A stretch of 64,000 bases of DNA from Cyclobacterium sp. (GCF_014762705.1 NZ_JABURL010000016.1:1-64000), one strand, 5' to 3'. Shown: positions 9,218 to 17,789, counted from the stretch's first letter. Numbers and translations are program-made. The notes: a model not told the origin generated them from the letters alone.

Positions 9218-10317
9218 TCGGGATTTCTGTTTTGGGTGGTGACTTTATTCCCGTTACTTAGTTTCTGCATGCCGCTAACAATGATTTCCTGTCCTTCGGC
9301 TAATCCTTTTTCAACAATAACCCGATCCTTAAATTTCCTGCCCAATTCTACTTTCTGCTCTATTGCGGTATCATTTTCGATGACAAAAACCGAGATTTCT
9401 CCCATTTGTTCCATGGTGGCCTTATGGGGAATGGTGAGCACACTGGCCCCATTAATGGCTTTTACCCGAAGGGTGGTGCTCAAGCCTGGCTTAAGGTTCT
9501 GATCCGGGTTTGGGAAATGTAACCTGATTTGCAGGGTGCCCGTTTCTCTGCTTATTGCCCTATCCATATTTTCCAGGGTGCCCGGATAGGGGTGGCTTTC
9601 TCCATCGGGTAAATTTATCATAAAGGTACTATCGGCAATTACTCCTTCTTTATCCTCCATCAGGTTTCGGAATTTTGAAAGGTTTTTTTCTCCGGCAAAA
9701 AAATCAATTCCAATCGGATCATTGGAGGAGATGACATTGAGAAGCGTTTCACCCTGATTTACCAATGCCCCCAGTCGCACCGATGAGAAACCAATGGTTC
9801 CATCGAAGGGGGCCCGTACAGATGCATATTGGAGGTTGGTCAGGTCATTGTCTACCTGGCCTTGTGCCGCCATCATTTCCAATTCTGCGTTGCGGAGATC
9901 GGTGAGGGCATTGTCGTATACCTGGGCAGCGATGGCATTTCCCTCCCTCAGTTTTTCGTACCTTTCCATGTCCCTCTGAACTTTCTGCAGATTGGAAGCA
10001 GCGATCTTGAGTCTTGACTCTGATTGTTTTAAAGTGGCCTGATACCTGCTTTTGTCTATTTCATAAAGCAATTGACCTTTTTTTACTTTTTGACCATCCT
10101 TAAAGAGGATGTTGGTAATATAACCACTTACATCCGCCCTCAATTCCACTTCCTGCAGTGCCACAGCAACGGCCGGATATTGGTCTGATAGTTGGATCAT
10201 CTCCTTTTTTACCTTTTCGGATTCCACGCGGGTGGCCTGGCTTTCTGTTTCTTGTTTTTTATTACAGGAATATTGAAGGATCAACAGCCCGATAAGTAAT
10301 AGTTTTGTTTTCATCAA
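9214..10317 (-). CDS. RND efflux periplasmic adaptor (membrane fusion protein)
   Basis: A 367-residue adaptor of the AcrA/MexA type, with a lipoprotein signal (LLIGLLILQYSC, Cys18). A lipoyl/biotinyl half-motif (VSGYITNILFKDGQKVKKGQ) is followed by a coiled-coil hairpin (about 90-155), the second lipoyl half (ASVRAPFDGTIGFSSVRLGALV) and beta-barrel and membrane-proximal domains to the C-terminus. It links the inner-membrane pump to the TolC channel. It overlaps the genes on both sides by 4 bp (ATGA), which indicates translational coupling. Confidence 0.93.
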   Translation of the reverse strand: MMKTKLLLIGLLILQYSCNKKQETESQATRVESEKVKKEMIQLSDQYPAVAVALQEVELRADVSGYITNILFKDGQKVKKGQLLYEIDKSRYQATLKQSESRLKIAASNLQKVQRDMERYEKLREGNAIAAQVYDNALTDLRNAELEMMAAQGQVDNDLTNLQYASVRAPFDGTIGFSSVRLGALVNQGETLLNVISSNDPIGIDFFAGEKNLSKFRNLMEDKEGVIADSTFMINLPDGESHPYPGTLENMDRAISRETGTLQIRLHFPNPDQNLKPGLSTTLRVKAINGASVLTIPHKATMEQMGEISVFVIENDTAIEQKVELGRKFKDRVIVEKGLAEGQEIIVSGMQKLSNGNKVTTQNRNPE

Positions 10318-11654
10318 TAGTCGGTTTTTATTTCTCCACGGGCTTTTTGAAGGTCTATTTTGGCGGTTGTGGCATTGAAAAGTGAACGCAGGTAGTTGAT
10401 TCGGGCCGTTCTTAAATCGGTTTCTGCCTGGATCACTTCCAGGAAGTTTTTAATTCCCTGTTCATACTGCAGGCTTATGGTACCGTAGATTTCCTCTGCA
10501 AGTTCACGATTGCTCTTTTGGGTTTTCAGCAAATAAAAACTGTTTTTATAAGCACTAAGGGCCTCCTGCATTTCCAGATTTACTTCCAAAATCAGGCGTT
10601 TTTGATCCAGATTAATATTCTGGAGATCCAGGGCTGCCATTCTTGCTTCAAATTTCCTTTTTCCGCCCAGGAAAATAGGAAGATTAAGTTGCAGGCCAAT
10701 CAGGGAAAATGAATACACCTGATCAAAAAGTTTACTGCCGACCGGACTTAAAAAGAGGAAATTGTAGTCATAAAAGGCTGATACATCCGGTAGAAATCTC
10801 CTTTTCTGATAGCTTATCTCAGCATTTTGAATGGCTTTCTGACTTTCCAAAACCTGATATTCGATGCGGTTTTTTGCCTCGTAAACCAAAAGGGTATCTG
10901 GAGTCAGTTCCTCCTCTAGCTGGGCAGCGGAAGCACGAACATTGATTTCAATATCCGTATCCATTCCCAGCCAATATTTAAGAGCGGCTACTTTAATTTC
11001 CTTTTCTTCTTTGTATTGGTACAATTGGCTTTGGGTATTTTGAAGGGTAATGGTAGCTCGTTTAAAATCTATGTTATCCGTCAATCCTGCCTCCAACTGC
11101 AATTTTGCATCCTCTAATTGTCTGCTTTGCCTTTTGATATCCTCTTGTGCCAATCTGACCTGTTCCTCAGCCAGAAACACCTCATAAAAGGCTTTGCTAA
11201 GCCCCACTACCACTTGAATCTTAATGTCTTCCAGTGACTGGGAAGCAGCTTGTTTTAAATGGGAGGCCTGGGCGTTTATCCTAAAAAGCTCGTTGTTCAG
11301 CAGGTTTTGACTCAATGAAAAATTTAAATTGGCATTATGAGGAACACCGGTCCGGACTTCCTGGAATTCACCTGATTCAGGATTGTCAAAATCAGGAAAA
11401 ATGGCCACTGGTTGTTGAAAATACCTGTTGACAGCTCCTTCCAAATTCAATTGGGGGATCCAGGCCGATTTACCTGATTTGATAGCATAATCCGTTTTTT
11501 CCGTTTCATTGACAAACTGCTGCAAAAGAGGTTGGTTTTCAAAGGCCAGGGAAAGGGCGCTTTCCAAATCCAACTCCATTACTTCCTGCTGCTGTGAAAA
11601 AACCTGTCCGGTAAACCAAAAATAAAAAGTTAGAATTGCAAACAATGTTCTCAT
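10314..11654 (-). CDS. TolC-family outer-membrane efflux channel
   Basis: A roughly 446-residue outer-membrane factor and the first gene of the RND operon. The ATG at 11654 begins a good signal peptide (MRTLFAILTFYFWFTGQVFS). An ATG 57 bp upstream would add a non-signal extension and is less likely. The mature part has the two repeated helical/beta halves of the OEP family, with heptad-rich helices (for example KRQSRQLEDAKLQLEAGLTD) and a second copy ending EQGIKNFLEVIQAETDLRTARI. It forms the trimeric exit duct for the AcrAB-like pump encoded downstream. Confidence 0.92.
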   Translation of the reverse strand: MRTLFAILTFYFWFTGQVFSQQQEVMELDLESALSLAFENQPLLQQFVNETEKTDYAIKSGKSAWIPQLNLEGAVNRYFQQPVAIFPDFDNPESGEFQEVRTGVPHNANLNFSLSQNLLNNELFRINAQASHLKQAASQSLEDIKIQVVVGLSKAFYEVFLAEEQVRLAQEDIKRQSRQLEDAKLQLEAGLTDNIDFKRATITLQNTQSQLYQYKEEKEIKVAALKYWLGMDTDIEINVRASAAQLEEELTPDTLLVYEAKNRIEYQVLESQKAIQNAEISYQKRRFLPDVSAFYDYNFLFLSPVGSKLFDQVYSFSLIGLQLNLPIFLGGKRKFEARMAALDLQNINLDQKRLILEVNLEMQEALSAYKNSFYLLKTQKSNRELAEEIYGTISLQYEQGIKNFLEVIQAETDLRTARINYLRSLFNATTAKIDLQKARGEIKTDY

Positions 11655-11810
11655 TAAAAGGATGTTATTGGCTAAAGGATCGGTAAGGACTTGTACATGT
11701 GAATTTCTCAAAATAAAATGAGTTTACCAAAATTGTAAGTTCATGTGTTTAAAATTGTTGCTTTCCGGCCACAACTTGCCCCGCACCAAAGATTGGGTTG
11801 GCCTGTCCCT

Positions 11811-11862
11811 TCCCGATAGCTATCAGGATCTGGAGAACCTTGCCCCGATACGTATTGGGCCA
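11811..11862. repeat. Two adjacent imperfect palindromes of the CCCGAT...ATCGGG type
   Basis: At 11811-11828 TCCCGATAGCTATCAGGA is an 18-bp palindrome with one mismatched pair. At 11844-11859 CCCGATACGTATTGGG is a 16-bp palindrome, also with one mismatched pair. Both look like decayed copies of one CCCGATA-(GC/CG)-TATCGGG motif, 15 bp apart, in the gap between the SDR stop and the tolC operon. As far as I recall, such palindromes are common between genes in Cytophagales genomes. The function is unknown; they could be REP-like elements or hairpin-forming transcript ends. Confidence 0.55.
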
Positions 11863-11883
11863 TCCCTTTGCGTGTCGCCTCGT

Positions 11884-12729
11884 TCAGGCCCGGTTTCCTG
11901 TAAAGGCTTTTACAAGCTTTTCACTTTTATCCCAAATCTGATCCCTTAATTTTTTCGATTCGGCCTTTTTGGATGCTGAGGATACTTTGGATTTTTTGAA
12001 ATAAGCCCCGTTCTTTCCCGGGACTTTATTGACGCTGGCTAAATATATCCCTGTTTCTGCTCCTTTTTTGGGGCTGATCATAAATGGTTTGAACAGGGAA
12101 AGCAGCAATTTGAAAAACCCTTTGCTTTGCTGACCAAAATTGGTGTTAACCACTCCCGGGTGAAGGGCATAGGCTTCAATATGTTGATCCCCATACTTTT
12201 CTGCCAATGATTTTGTGAACAGGATATTGAAAAGTTTCGCATTGGCATAAGCTTTAAAGGAGCTGTATCCCTTTTCAAATTGAAGGTCGTTCAAATCTAC
12301 CGATGCGGCTTTATGGGCTTCTGAACTCACATTAATGATCCTTGCGCCATTGTTGTGGGTCAAAAGAGGCATCAATTGCAAGGTGAGTAAAAAATGACCC
12401 AGGTGATTGGCTGAAAAAGTCAGTTCCAGTTGATCTTTGGTTATGGTTTTTTCGGGAAAAATGCCCCCTGCATTGTTGATCAATACATCAACGCTGTCGG
12501 TATGCTTTGCAATTTCGGCTGCTGCCTTTTTTACTGATGCCAGGTCAGCCAAATCACAATAAACCAAAATGAATTTATCGGCGTTGTCTTGGCTGTTTAA
12601 TTCATTCACCAATGTCCTGGCTTTTTCCATGTCCCTTACCAAAAGGAATATTTTGGTGAATTTGGGTGCAAGTGCTTTGACTTTTTCTGCTCCAATACCT
12701 GAAGTGGGGCCTGTAATGACAAGTTGCAT
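11884..12729 (-). CDS. Short-chain dehydrogenase/reductase (retinol dehydrogenase-like)
   Basis: A 281-residue NAD(P)-dependent SDR. The Rossmann nucleotide-binding motif TGPTSGIG is at residues 6-13, NNAG at 85-88, the catalytic serines in VSSEAH at about 135, and the YxxxK active site is Y161-A-N-A-K165. The arrangement and a C-terminal LASVNKVPGKNGAYF segment resemble the WWOX/retinol dehydrogenase-like group common as general oxidoreductases in bacteria. The substrate is unknown. The gene stands alone between the repeat-bearing gap and the glsA promoter region. Confidence 0.85.
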   Translation of the reverse strand: MQLVITGPTSGIGAEKVKALAPKFTKIFLLVRDMEKARTLVNELNSQDNADKFILVYCDLADLASVKKAAAEIAKHTDSVDVLINNAGGIFPEKTITKDQLELTFSANHLGHFLLTLQLMPLLTHNNGARIINVSSEAHKAASVDLNDLQFEKGYSSFKAYANAKLFNILFTKSLAEKYGDQHIEAYALHPGVVNTNFGQQSKGFFKLLLSLFKPFMISPKKGAETGIYLASVNKVPGKNGAYFKKSKVSSASKKAESKKLRDQIWDKSEKLVKAFTGNRA

Positions 12730-13037
12730 ACTGAGAGGGATTTTGGTAAATTAAAGAAACAGTGAATTGGCCTTGATTGTTCATTGATAAGCGGATTAGC
12801 TGCCTATAATTTGGCTTATAAATAAACTTTTTCGCCGTTTAAGACAGGCCATTTCCCAAAAGGTTGCAGCAACCTGGCGAAGCTGGTAAATAATTTTTCC
12901 TATTTTTGCTAATAAAAAAAATGCTTCAGCCGGATTGCTTTGTTTTGTGATTTCAATTGGTTCGTGGCATGAGTTTGTGAATGAGCGGTATACAGCAGCT
13001 TAATGGTATAGATTAACCCAATTGATAATTTCTTTAC
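12730..13037. other. Intergenic region with a 15-bp near-perfect palindrome
   Basis: About 300 bp between the divergent SDR and glsA genes. It contains AGGTTGCAGCAACCT at 12861-12875: 7-bp arms around one A. At 12901-12908 TATTTTTG fits the Bacteroidota -7 consensus TAnnTTTG, but no TTG lies at the right distance upstream. No gene is supported in this stretch. Confidence 0.5.
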
Positions 13038-13859
13038 GTGGAAGACAAAAAATTCATAGACATCAAAAAAGTGATTAAGGAAAAAAATCCGGCATTGTCG
13101 AAGTGGTTGCCTGGATTTGTCCTGAGCTACATAAAAAGGATCGTACATGAATCTGAGGTTAATCAGATCATGTCCAAACACGGGGACTTGAAGGAACTGG
13201 ATTTTGTGAATGCGCTGATTGAGGAGTTTGGAGTAGAAATAGCCATTTGCGGAGAAGAAAATATTCCCAGGGACGGTAGCGTCATATTTGCTTCTAACCA
13301 TCCTCTGGGAGGCTTGGATGGAGTGGTACTGATGCATGTACTTGGCAAGTACAGAAAAGACCTGAGGTTTCTTGTCAACGATGTATTGATGCACATCCCT
13401 CATTTCGGAAAACTTTTTGTTCCGGTAAACAAACATGGTACCCATGGAAAAAAGGGAGCCGAAATAATTGAGGAAACCTATGCATCTCAAAATGGGGTGA
13501 TTGTGTTTCCTGCCGGGTTGGTATCCAGAAAGCAGGAAAATGGGATCAGGGATTTGGAGTGGAAAAAAAGTTTTGTGAATAAGGCAAGGAAATATAAAAA
13601 AGATGTAGTACCTGTTTACATTGAGGGGAAAAACTCGTCTTTTTTTTATAATTTGGCCAACCTTAGAAAAAAAATAGGACTGAAGGCCAATATTGAAATG
13701 TTTTATTTGGCTGACGAAATGTTTGGGCAAAAAAACAAAAAAATTGTGGTCCACATAGGAAAACCGATTTCTTACGAGTATTTTGATGCTTCCAAATCAG
13801 ATAAATACTGGGCAGAAGAGGTCAAAGAAATAGTTTACAAGATTGTCCAAGACAAGTAG
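13038..13859 (+). CDS. glsA: Lysophospholipid-type O-acyltransferase, GlsA-like
   Basis: A 273-residue acyltransferase of the PlsC/LPLAT superfamily. It starts at a GTG (13038), and no ATG gives the full N-terminus. The catalytic block is SNHPLGGLDG (H88...D94), so the His-Asp spacing is five residues rather than the HX4D of PlsC. A further FPAGLVSRK block (about residue 155) corresponds to the substrate-binding motif. The gene is 5 bp upstream of a GNAT-type N-acyltransferase. That pairing matches the Bacteroides glycine-lipid genes, where GlsB N-acylates glycine with a 3-hydroxy fatty acid and GlsA adds the second acyl chain to the hydroxyl. I infer the same role here; other amino-acid lipids are possible. 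Confidence 0.75.
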   Translation: MEDKKFIDIKKVIKEKNPALSKWLPGFVLSYIKRIVHESEVNQIMSKHGDLKELDFVNALIEEFGVEIAICGEENIPRDGSVIFASNHPLGGLDGVVLMHVLGKYRKDLRFLVNDVLMHIPHFGKLFVPVNKHGTHGKKGAEIIEETYASQNGVIVFPAGLVSRKQENGIRDLEWKKSFVNKARKYKKDVVPVYIEGKNSSFFYNLANLRKKIGLKANIEMFYLADEMFGQKNKKIVVHIGKPISYEYFDASKSDKYWAEEVKEIVYKIVQDK

Positions 13860-13864
13860 GATTT

Positions 13865-14824
13865 ATGCAAGATATTATCAACCCGATTGACCGGGAGGTT
13901 ATACATAGTGAATTGACGCCGGAGCGGTTTTTAAGATATGTAAACAATGGGGAAAATGAAATTTATCTGGTCAATCAGCATAATGCACCCAATGTGCTTC
14001 AAGAAATAGGGAGATTGAGGGAAGTATCTTTCAGGGCCGCAGGCGGAGGAACGGGGCTTCCACTGGATATAGATGAAAATGATACCTGCGAGAATTGTTA
14101 CCAGCAGTTAATCGCCTGGAATCCCGAAGACAAGGAGATCATCGCAGGTTATCGGTTGATCAAATGTGCTGATGCCGGATTTGCTTCCAATGGATCTGTA
14201 AATCTTTCCACTGCCCATCTTTTTAATTTTTCGGAACGCTTTGTAAAAGATTACCTGCCCTATACCATAGAGCTGGGCAGGTCTTTTGTACAACCCAAAT
14301 ACCAGCCCAGTGTGGACAATAGAAAGGGGATTTTTTCGCTGGACAACTTGTGGGATGGCCTGGGTGCTGTGGTCATGCTCCACCCGGATGTAAAATACCT
14401 TTTTGGAAAAGTTACCATGTACCCCCATTATCAGTCCAAGGCCAGGGATTTACTGATTTATTTCATGAATCATTATTTTCCTGATAAGGATGAATTGATA
14501 ATACCCATCGATCCCCTGGGATACAAAACAGATGCCAGTAATTACCAAGGTTTTTTTGATGGCCTCAGCTATAAGGAGGGTTACAAGCTGCTTAACTCCA
14601 CGGTCAGGGCTTTGGGAGAAAACATCCCTCCGCTGATCAATACCTATATGAACCTGTCCTCAACCATGAAAACTTTTGGAACAGCCATGAATTACGAATT
14701 TGGAGCGGTGGAGGAAACGGGGATTTTGATTACTATAGCCGACATTTACGAATCCAAAAAACACCGTCACCTGGAAACCTTTGAGCGGGACAGGCACTTC
14801 GGTATGAAAAATAAAAAAGACTAA
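13865..14824 (+). CDS. glsB: GNAT-family N-acyltransferase, GlsB/OlsB-like
   Basis: A 319-residue acyl-ACP-dependent N-acyltransferase of the OlsB/GlsB group. Recognisable blocks are LREVSFRAAGGGTGLPLDID (about 53-72), AGYRLI (about 96), the ELGRSFVQPKYQ segment (about 137) typical of the long GNAT proteins, and GLGAVVMLHPDVKYLFGKVTM. It would attach a 3-hydroxyacyl chain to the amino group of glycine or a related amino acid, giving the lyso-lipid that the upstream O-acyltransferase completes. The two genes are 5 bp apart and clearly co-transcribed. The order here is O-acyltransferase first. Confidence 0.78.
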   Translation: MQDIINPIDREVIHSELTPERFLRYVNNGENEIYLVNQHNAPNVLQEIGRLREVSFRAAGGGTGLPLDIDENDTCENCYQQLIAWNPEDKEIIAGYRLIKCADAGFASNGSVNLSTAHLFNFSERFVKDYLPYTIELGRSFVQPKYQPSVDNRKGIFSLDNLWDGLGAVVMLHPDVKYLFGKVTMYPHYQSKARDLLIYFMNHYFPDKDELIIPIDPLGYKTDASNYQGFFDGLSYKEGYKLLNSTVRALGENIPPLINTYMNLSSTMKTFGTAMNYEFGAVEETGILITIADIYESKKHRHLETFERDRHFGMKNKKD

Positions 14825-14864
14825 GTAAGAAAATATCGTGGGTAAGCTTTGAGCATATTGTCAG

Positions 14865-15899
14865 ATGAAAGTAAAGCCTTTTGGAAATACCGGTTTGAAT
14901 TTCCCCTCTGTTATTTTTGGGAGCAGTTCACTGGGCAATCTTTTTCAGGCCTACACCAAAGCTGAAAAAAAAACGATTTTAGGGGAAATCGTCCGGCAAA
15001 CAGCCCCATACACCGTATTTGATACCGCAGGTAAATATGGGGCGGGGCTTGCTTTGGAGGTTTTAGGGGAGTTTTTAAGGGAAGCTGCCATTCCCGAAAA
15101 CCAGGTAATCATTACCAATAAACTGGGTTGGGTAAGGGTGCCCCTGGAAGCGGAGGAACCTACCTTTGAACCGGGAATATGGAAGGGTATACAACACGAT
15201 GCCGTCCAAAAAATCGGTTATGATGGCATCCTGGAATGTTTCGAAAAGGACAATGTATTACTCCAGGGATATACCCCTCAATTGGTTTCCCTGCACGACC
15301 CGGATGATTTTTTGGAGGCCGCAAAAAATGAGCAGGAAAAAGCTTTTCGCTGGCAACAGGTACTGGAGGCTTTACGTGCTTTGATCCAATTGAGGAAAGA
15401 AGGAAAAGTAAAGGGGGTAGGGGTCGGTGCGAAGGATTGGACCATCATCCGTAAAATTTATGAAGAAATCCCCTTGGACTATGTCATGATAGCCAATAGT
15501 TTGTCGCTATATGCTCACCCGCCTGAACTGTTGGATTTTGTAGCCTTGCTGCGGGAAAATAATGTAGGGATTATCAATGCAGCCATTTTTCAGTCTGGAT
15601 TTTTGGTAGGTGAGGATTATTTTGACTACAAGAAAATAGACCGGGATAGTCCTGGTGGGAAAGAAAAGCTTCATTGGAGGAAACAATTTTTTGGAGTATG
15701 TGAAAAACATGGCATAGCACCTTATCACGCATGTATTCAGTTTGCCCTTTCCATACCCGGTATCTGCAGTGTGGCACTGAGCATCAATCAGCCCAATTTG
15801 ATACAAATGAACCTTCAGGCAGCTGAGAATAAAATAACCTGCCAATTTTGGGAGGAGTTAAAAGATAAATCCTTAATTTCCGCATTGTCCTTTATATAA
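14865..15899 (+). CDS. Aldo/keto reductase, D-threo-aldose 1-dehydrogenase type
   Basis: A 344-residue aldo-keto reductase. The catalytic tetrad is visible as D53, Y58 (DTAGKYGAG), K86 (TNKLGW) and H144 (SLHDPDD). The sequence resembles bacterial L-fucose/D-arabinose (D-threo-aldose) 1-dehydrogenases, which oxidise the sugar to its lactone with NAD(P). The FucP-type transporter 26 bp downstream supports this: together they would take up L-fucose (or a stereochemically similar sugar) and start its oxidative breakdown. The later enzymes (lactonase, fuconate dehydratase, aldolase) are not in the window. Confidence 0.82.
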   Translation: MKVKPFGNTGLNFPSVIFGSSSLGNLFQAYTKAEKKTILGEIVRQTAPYTVFDTAGKYGAGLALEVLGEFLREAAIPENQVIITNKLGWVRVPLEAEEPTFEPGIWKGIQHDAVQKIGYDGILECFEKDNVLLQGYTPQLVSLHDPDDFLEAAKNEQEKAFRWQQVLEALRALIQLRKEGKVKGVGVGAKDWTIIRKIYEEIPLDYVMIANSLSLYAHPPELLDFVALLRENNVGIINAAIFQSGFLVGEDYFDYKKIDRDSPGGKEKLHWRKQFFGVCEKHGIAPYHACIQFALSIPGICSVALSINQPNLIQMNLQAAENKITCQFWEELKDKSLISALSFI

Positions 15900-15925
15900 C
15901 CTGAAATATCAATTATAAAAAACCC

Positions 15926-17230
15926 ATGAGTCAACAAATACCTCCAGTAAAGGCGGAACTGATATCCAAAAAAGATTTCTGGCCTTTTCTATTGCTTACC
16001 TCTTTATTCATGCTTTGGGGTGTGGCCCACAATATGACAGATACTTTATTGGCCGCCTTCAAAAGAATCATGAGCATGACTGATTTCCAGACTTCATGGA
16101 TACAGCTGGCTTTTTATGGGTCCTACTTCTGTCTGGCCTTGCCTGCGGCGATTTTTATCCGAAAATATACCTATAAGTCGGGTATTCTGCTGGGCCTGGG
16201 GTTATTTGCCATAGGATCCCTGCTGTTTTATCCGGCCGGAATGATGATGTCCTATGGTTTTTTCCTACTGGCATTGTATGTGCTGGCAGGAGGTTTGTCA
16301 ATTTTGGAGACTGCGGCAAATCCCTATATACTGGTGATCGGACCTCCGGAAACGGCTACCCAAAGACTGAATCTGGCTCAATCATTTAATCCAATCGGAT
16401 CTGTTTTGGGCGTTTTTCTCAGTAAGGTTTTTATTTTGTCGCAGTTGAATACAGCAGAGGCTTCCGACCGGACCAGTATGAGCCCGGAAGCACTTAAAGC
16501 AATCCAGGCGGATGAATTGGCCGGAGTAGTCAGTACTTATGTAGGGGTAGCGCTATTCCTTATTTTTGTATGGTTTGTCATCAAGGCGGTGCGGATGCCG
16601 GTGGCTTCTGAAGCAGTGGAGAAGGATGGCATAATAGCTGGTTTCAAGAGGTTATCAAAAAACAAAAACTACATGCGCGGGGTAATGGCCCAGTTCTTTT
16701 ATGTAGGGGCACAGATCGGTGTCTGGTCTTTCACCATTCGCTATGTGATGGCCGAGTTGGACATGATGGAAAGTGCTGCCTCCGACTATTATTTGGTTTC
16801 TCTGATTTTATTTGCAGCCAGTCGCTTTTTATTTACCGCTTTGATGAAATTCTTTAAACCCTCCATTCTATTGGCCACTTCTTCTCTTGTGGCGATTTTG
16901 TTGAGTTTTGTGGTAATTTATGCGAGTGGGATGGTAGCGGTTATTGCGCTTGTTTTAATTTCTGTGTGCATGTCATTGATGTTTCCCACCATCTACGGCT
17001 TGTCTGCAGAGGGCTTGGGTAATGATACCAAATTGGGTGGTTCCGGATTGATCATGGCCATTCTGGGAGGTGCCCTGATCACTGCGGCTCAGGGACAGGT
17101 TTCTGATATCAGTGGCAATATTCACCTTTCTTACTATGTGCCTTTGATTTGCTTTGTGGTTGTCATGTATTTTGGGATTTCCCATTACTTACACAAACCT
17201 GAGGCAAAGGCAGAAAAGGTGGTTCTGTAA
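15926..17230 (+). CDS. fucP: L-fucose:H+ symporter-like MFS transporter
   Basis: A 434-residue major facilitator with about 12 transmembrane helices, of the FucP/GluP group. The segments LFMLWGVAHNMTDTLLAAFK, the ETAANPYILVIGPPETATQRLNLAQ block and SFNPIGSVLGVFLSK are characteristic of FucP relatives. It should import a deoxyhexose or hexose with protons. Its position directly after an aldose dehydrogenase favours L-fucose or D-arabinose as substrate. Downstream lies a long gene-free repeat patch, so this gene ends the operon. Confidence 0.85.
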   Translation: MSQQIPPVKAELISKKDFWPFLLLTSLFMLWGVAHNMTDTLLAAFKRIMSMTDFQTSWIQLAFYGSYFCLALPAAIFIRKYTYKSGILLGLGLFAIGSLLFYPAGMMMSYGFFLLALYVLAGGLSILETAANPYILVIGPPETATQRLNLAQSFNPIGSVLGVFLSKVFILSQLNTAEASDRTSMSPEALKAIQADELAGVVSTYVGVALFLIFVWFVIKAVRMPVASEAVEKDGIIAGFKRLSKNKNYMRGVMAQFFYVGAQIGVWSFTIRYVMAELDMMESAASDYYLVSLILFAASRFLFTALMKFFKPSILLATSSLVAILLSFVVIYASGMVAVIALVLISVCMSLMFPTIYGLSAEGLGNDTKLGGSGLIMAILGGALITAAQGQVSDISGNIHLSYYVPLICFVVVMYFGISHYLHKPEAKAEKVVL

Positions 17231-17238
17231 GCCGTCCT

Positions 17239-17305
17239 CTACCGATGACGATGTGGGTTTTCAGTACGCTGATTTACAGGTATTTAACAAACACGTCATC
17301 GGTAG
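17239..17305. repeat. Palindromic-ended repeat, copy A (12-bp terminal inverted repeats)
   Basis: The 67-bp unit begins CTACCGATGACG and ends CGTCATCGGTAG, perfect 12-bp inverted ends around a 43-bp centre. Inside it ends with the invariant block ATTTAACAAACACGT. Over 63 bp (17244-17306) it matches copy B at 49 positions without gaps. Such a short hairpin-ended unit fits a REP- or MITE-like element. Confidence 0.65.
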
Positions 17306-17325
17306 GCCTAACATTTTAAAAAACC

Positions 17326-17352
17326 CAGAAATCGGTATGACGATTGGTTTTT
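17326..17352 (+). repeat. Partial third copy of the same repeat (left end only)
   Basis: CAGAAATCGG followed by TATGACGATTGG aligns with the flank and left end of copy B (CAGAAATCGG then GACGACGAAGTGGG). The homology stops after about 27 bp, so this is a truncated copy 20 bp after copy A. Confidence 0.5.
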
Positions 17353-17420
17353 TGGAATATATATTTGGTCGTATTATCAGGATTACGGCTTGAAATCAGC
17401 TATTTTTTCTTTAATTCTCT

Positions 17421-17562
17421 GTACTTTTTCCTTGATGAAAAAGAGTACCAAAAAATCAAGACAAAAAAATCCTTCCCCCCACAAGCCTCCTGCGCACCTC
17501 CTGAGAAATATCAGGACAGGCCGGTTTTTTGTCGGGCCAGCGCGCTTTGCGTATATAAAATA
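17421..17562 (+). repeat. Probable dispersed intergenic repeat with nested inverted segments
   Basis: The segment contains TACTTTTTC/GAAAAAGAGTA (17422-17447), CTTGAT/ATCAAG (17431-17460), CCTGA/TCAGG and a GC-rich part ending CCAGCGCGCTTTGCG. If read through it would encode the KKSTKKSRQKNPSPHKPP type of peptide that, as far as I recall, is often annotated as spurious short ORFs in many Cyclobacteriaceae genomes. This suggests a multicopy structured DNA or RNA element rather than a protein. Copy number in this genome cannot be checked here. Confidence 0.5.
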
Positions 17563-17639
17563 TAGTTCTTCTTTTTTTAGATTTTTTTCAAGTAATACCT
17601 TAAAGAAATCAGTTTTAAATCCGTCATCGGTAAATAGGC

Positions 17640-17671
17640 AAATCCCCCTTTTTAAGGGGGAAGGGGGATTT
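17640..17671 (+). terminator. C5/G5 double hairpin followed by T-run
   Basis: AAATCCCCCTT (17640-17650) can pair with AAGGGGGATTT (17661-17671), and the same C-tract can instead pair with the nearer AAGGGGG (17654-17660). The two stems exclude each other. A run of T follows, so on the plus strand this could end transcripts coming from fucP, though it is about 400 bp after that stop. It may instead be part of a dispersed repeat. Confidence 0.45.
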
Positions 17672-17789
17672 TTTCGGTAACATCTTAGAATATCAATTCG
17701 TTAATTGTTACTTATCTTAAAATCTTTACCGATGTCGGGCTTTACTGTCACAGCGAAAATTAACTTTTTTTATACAACACAGAAATCGG

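Noticed and set aside
6050..11654. Possible heavy-metal (CusA-type) efflux system
   Set aside because: The pump N-terminus and the TM4 DD motif fit the HAE1 drug/amphiphile class, and the adaptor lacks metal-binding extensions.
11743..11949. Small plus-strand frame covering the CCCGAT palindromes
   Set aside because: It runs through two palindromes into the SDR gene and has no coding character.
12909..13754. 281-codon minus-strand frame opposite glsA
   Set aside because: Rich in Phe, His and Tyr as expected from the complement of an A-rich gene; glsA on the other strand has clear acyltransferase motifs.
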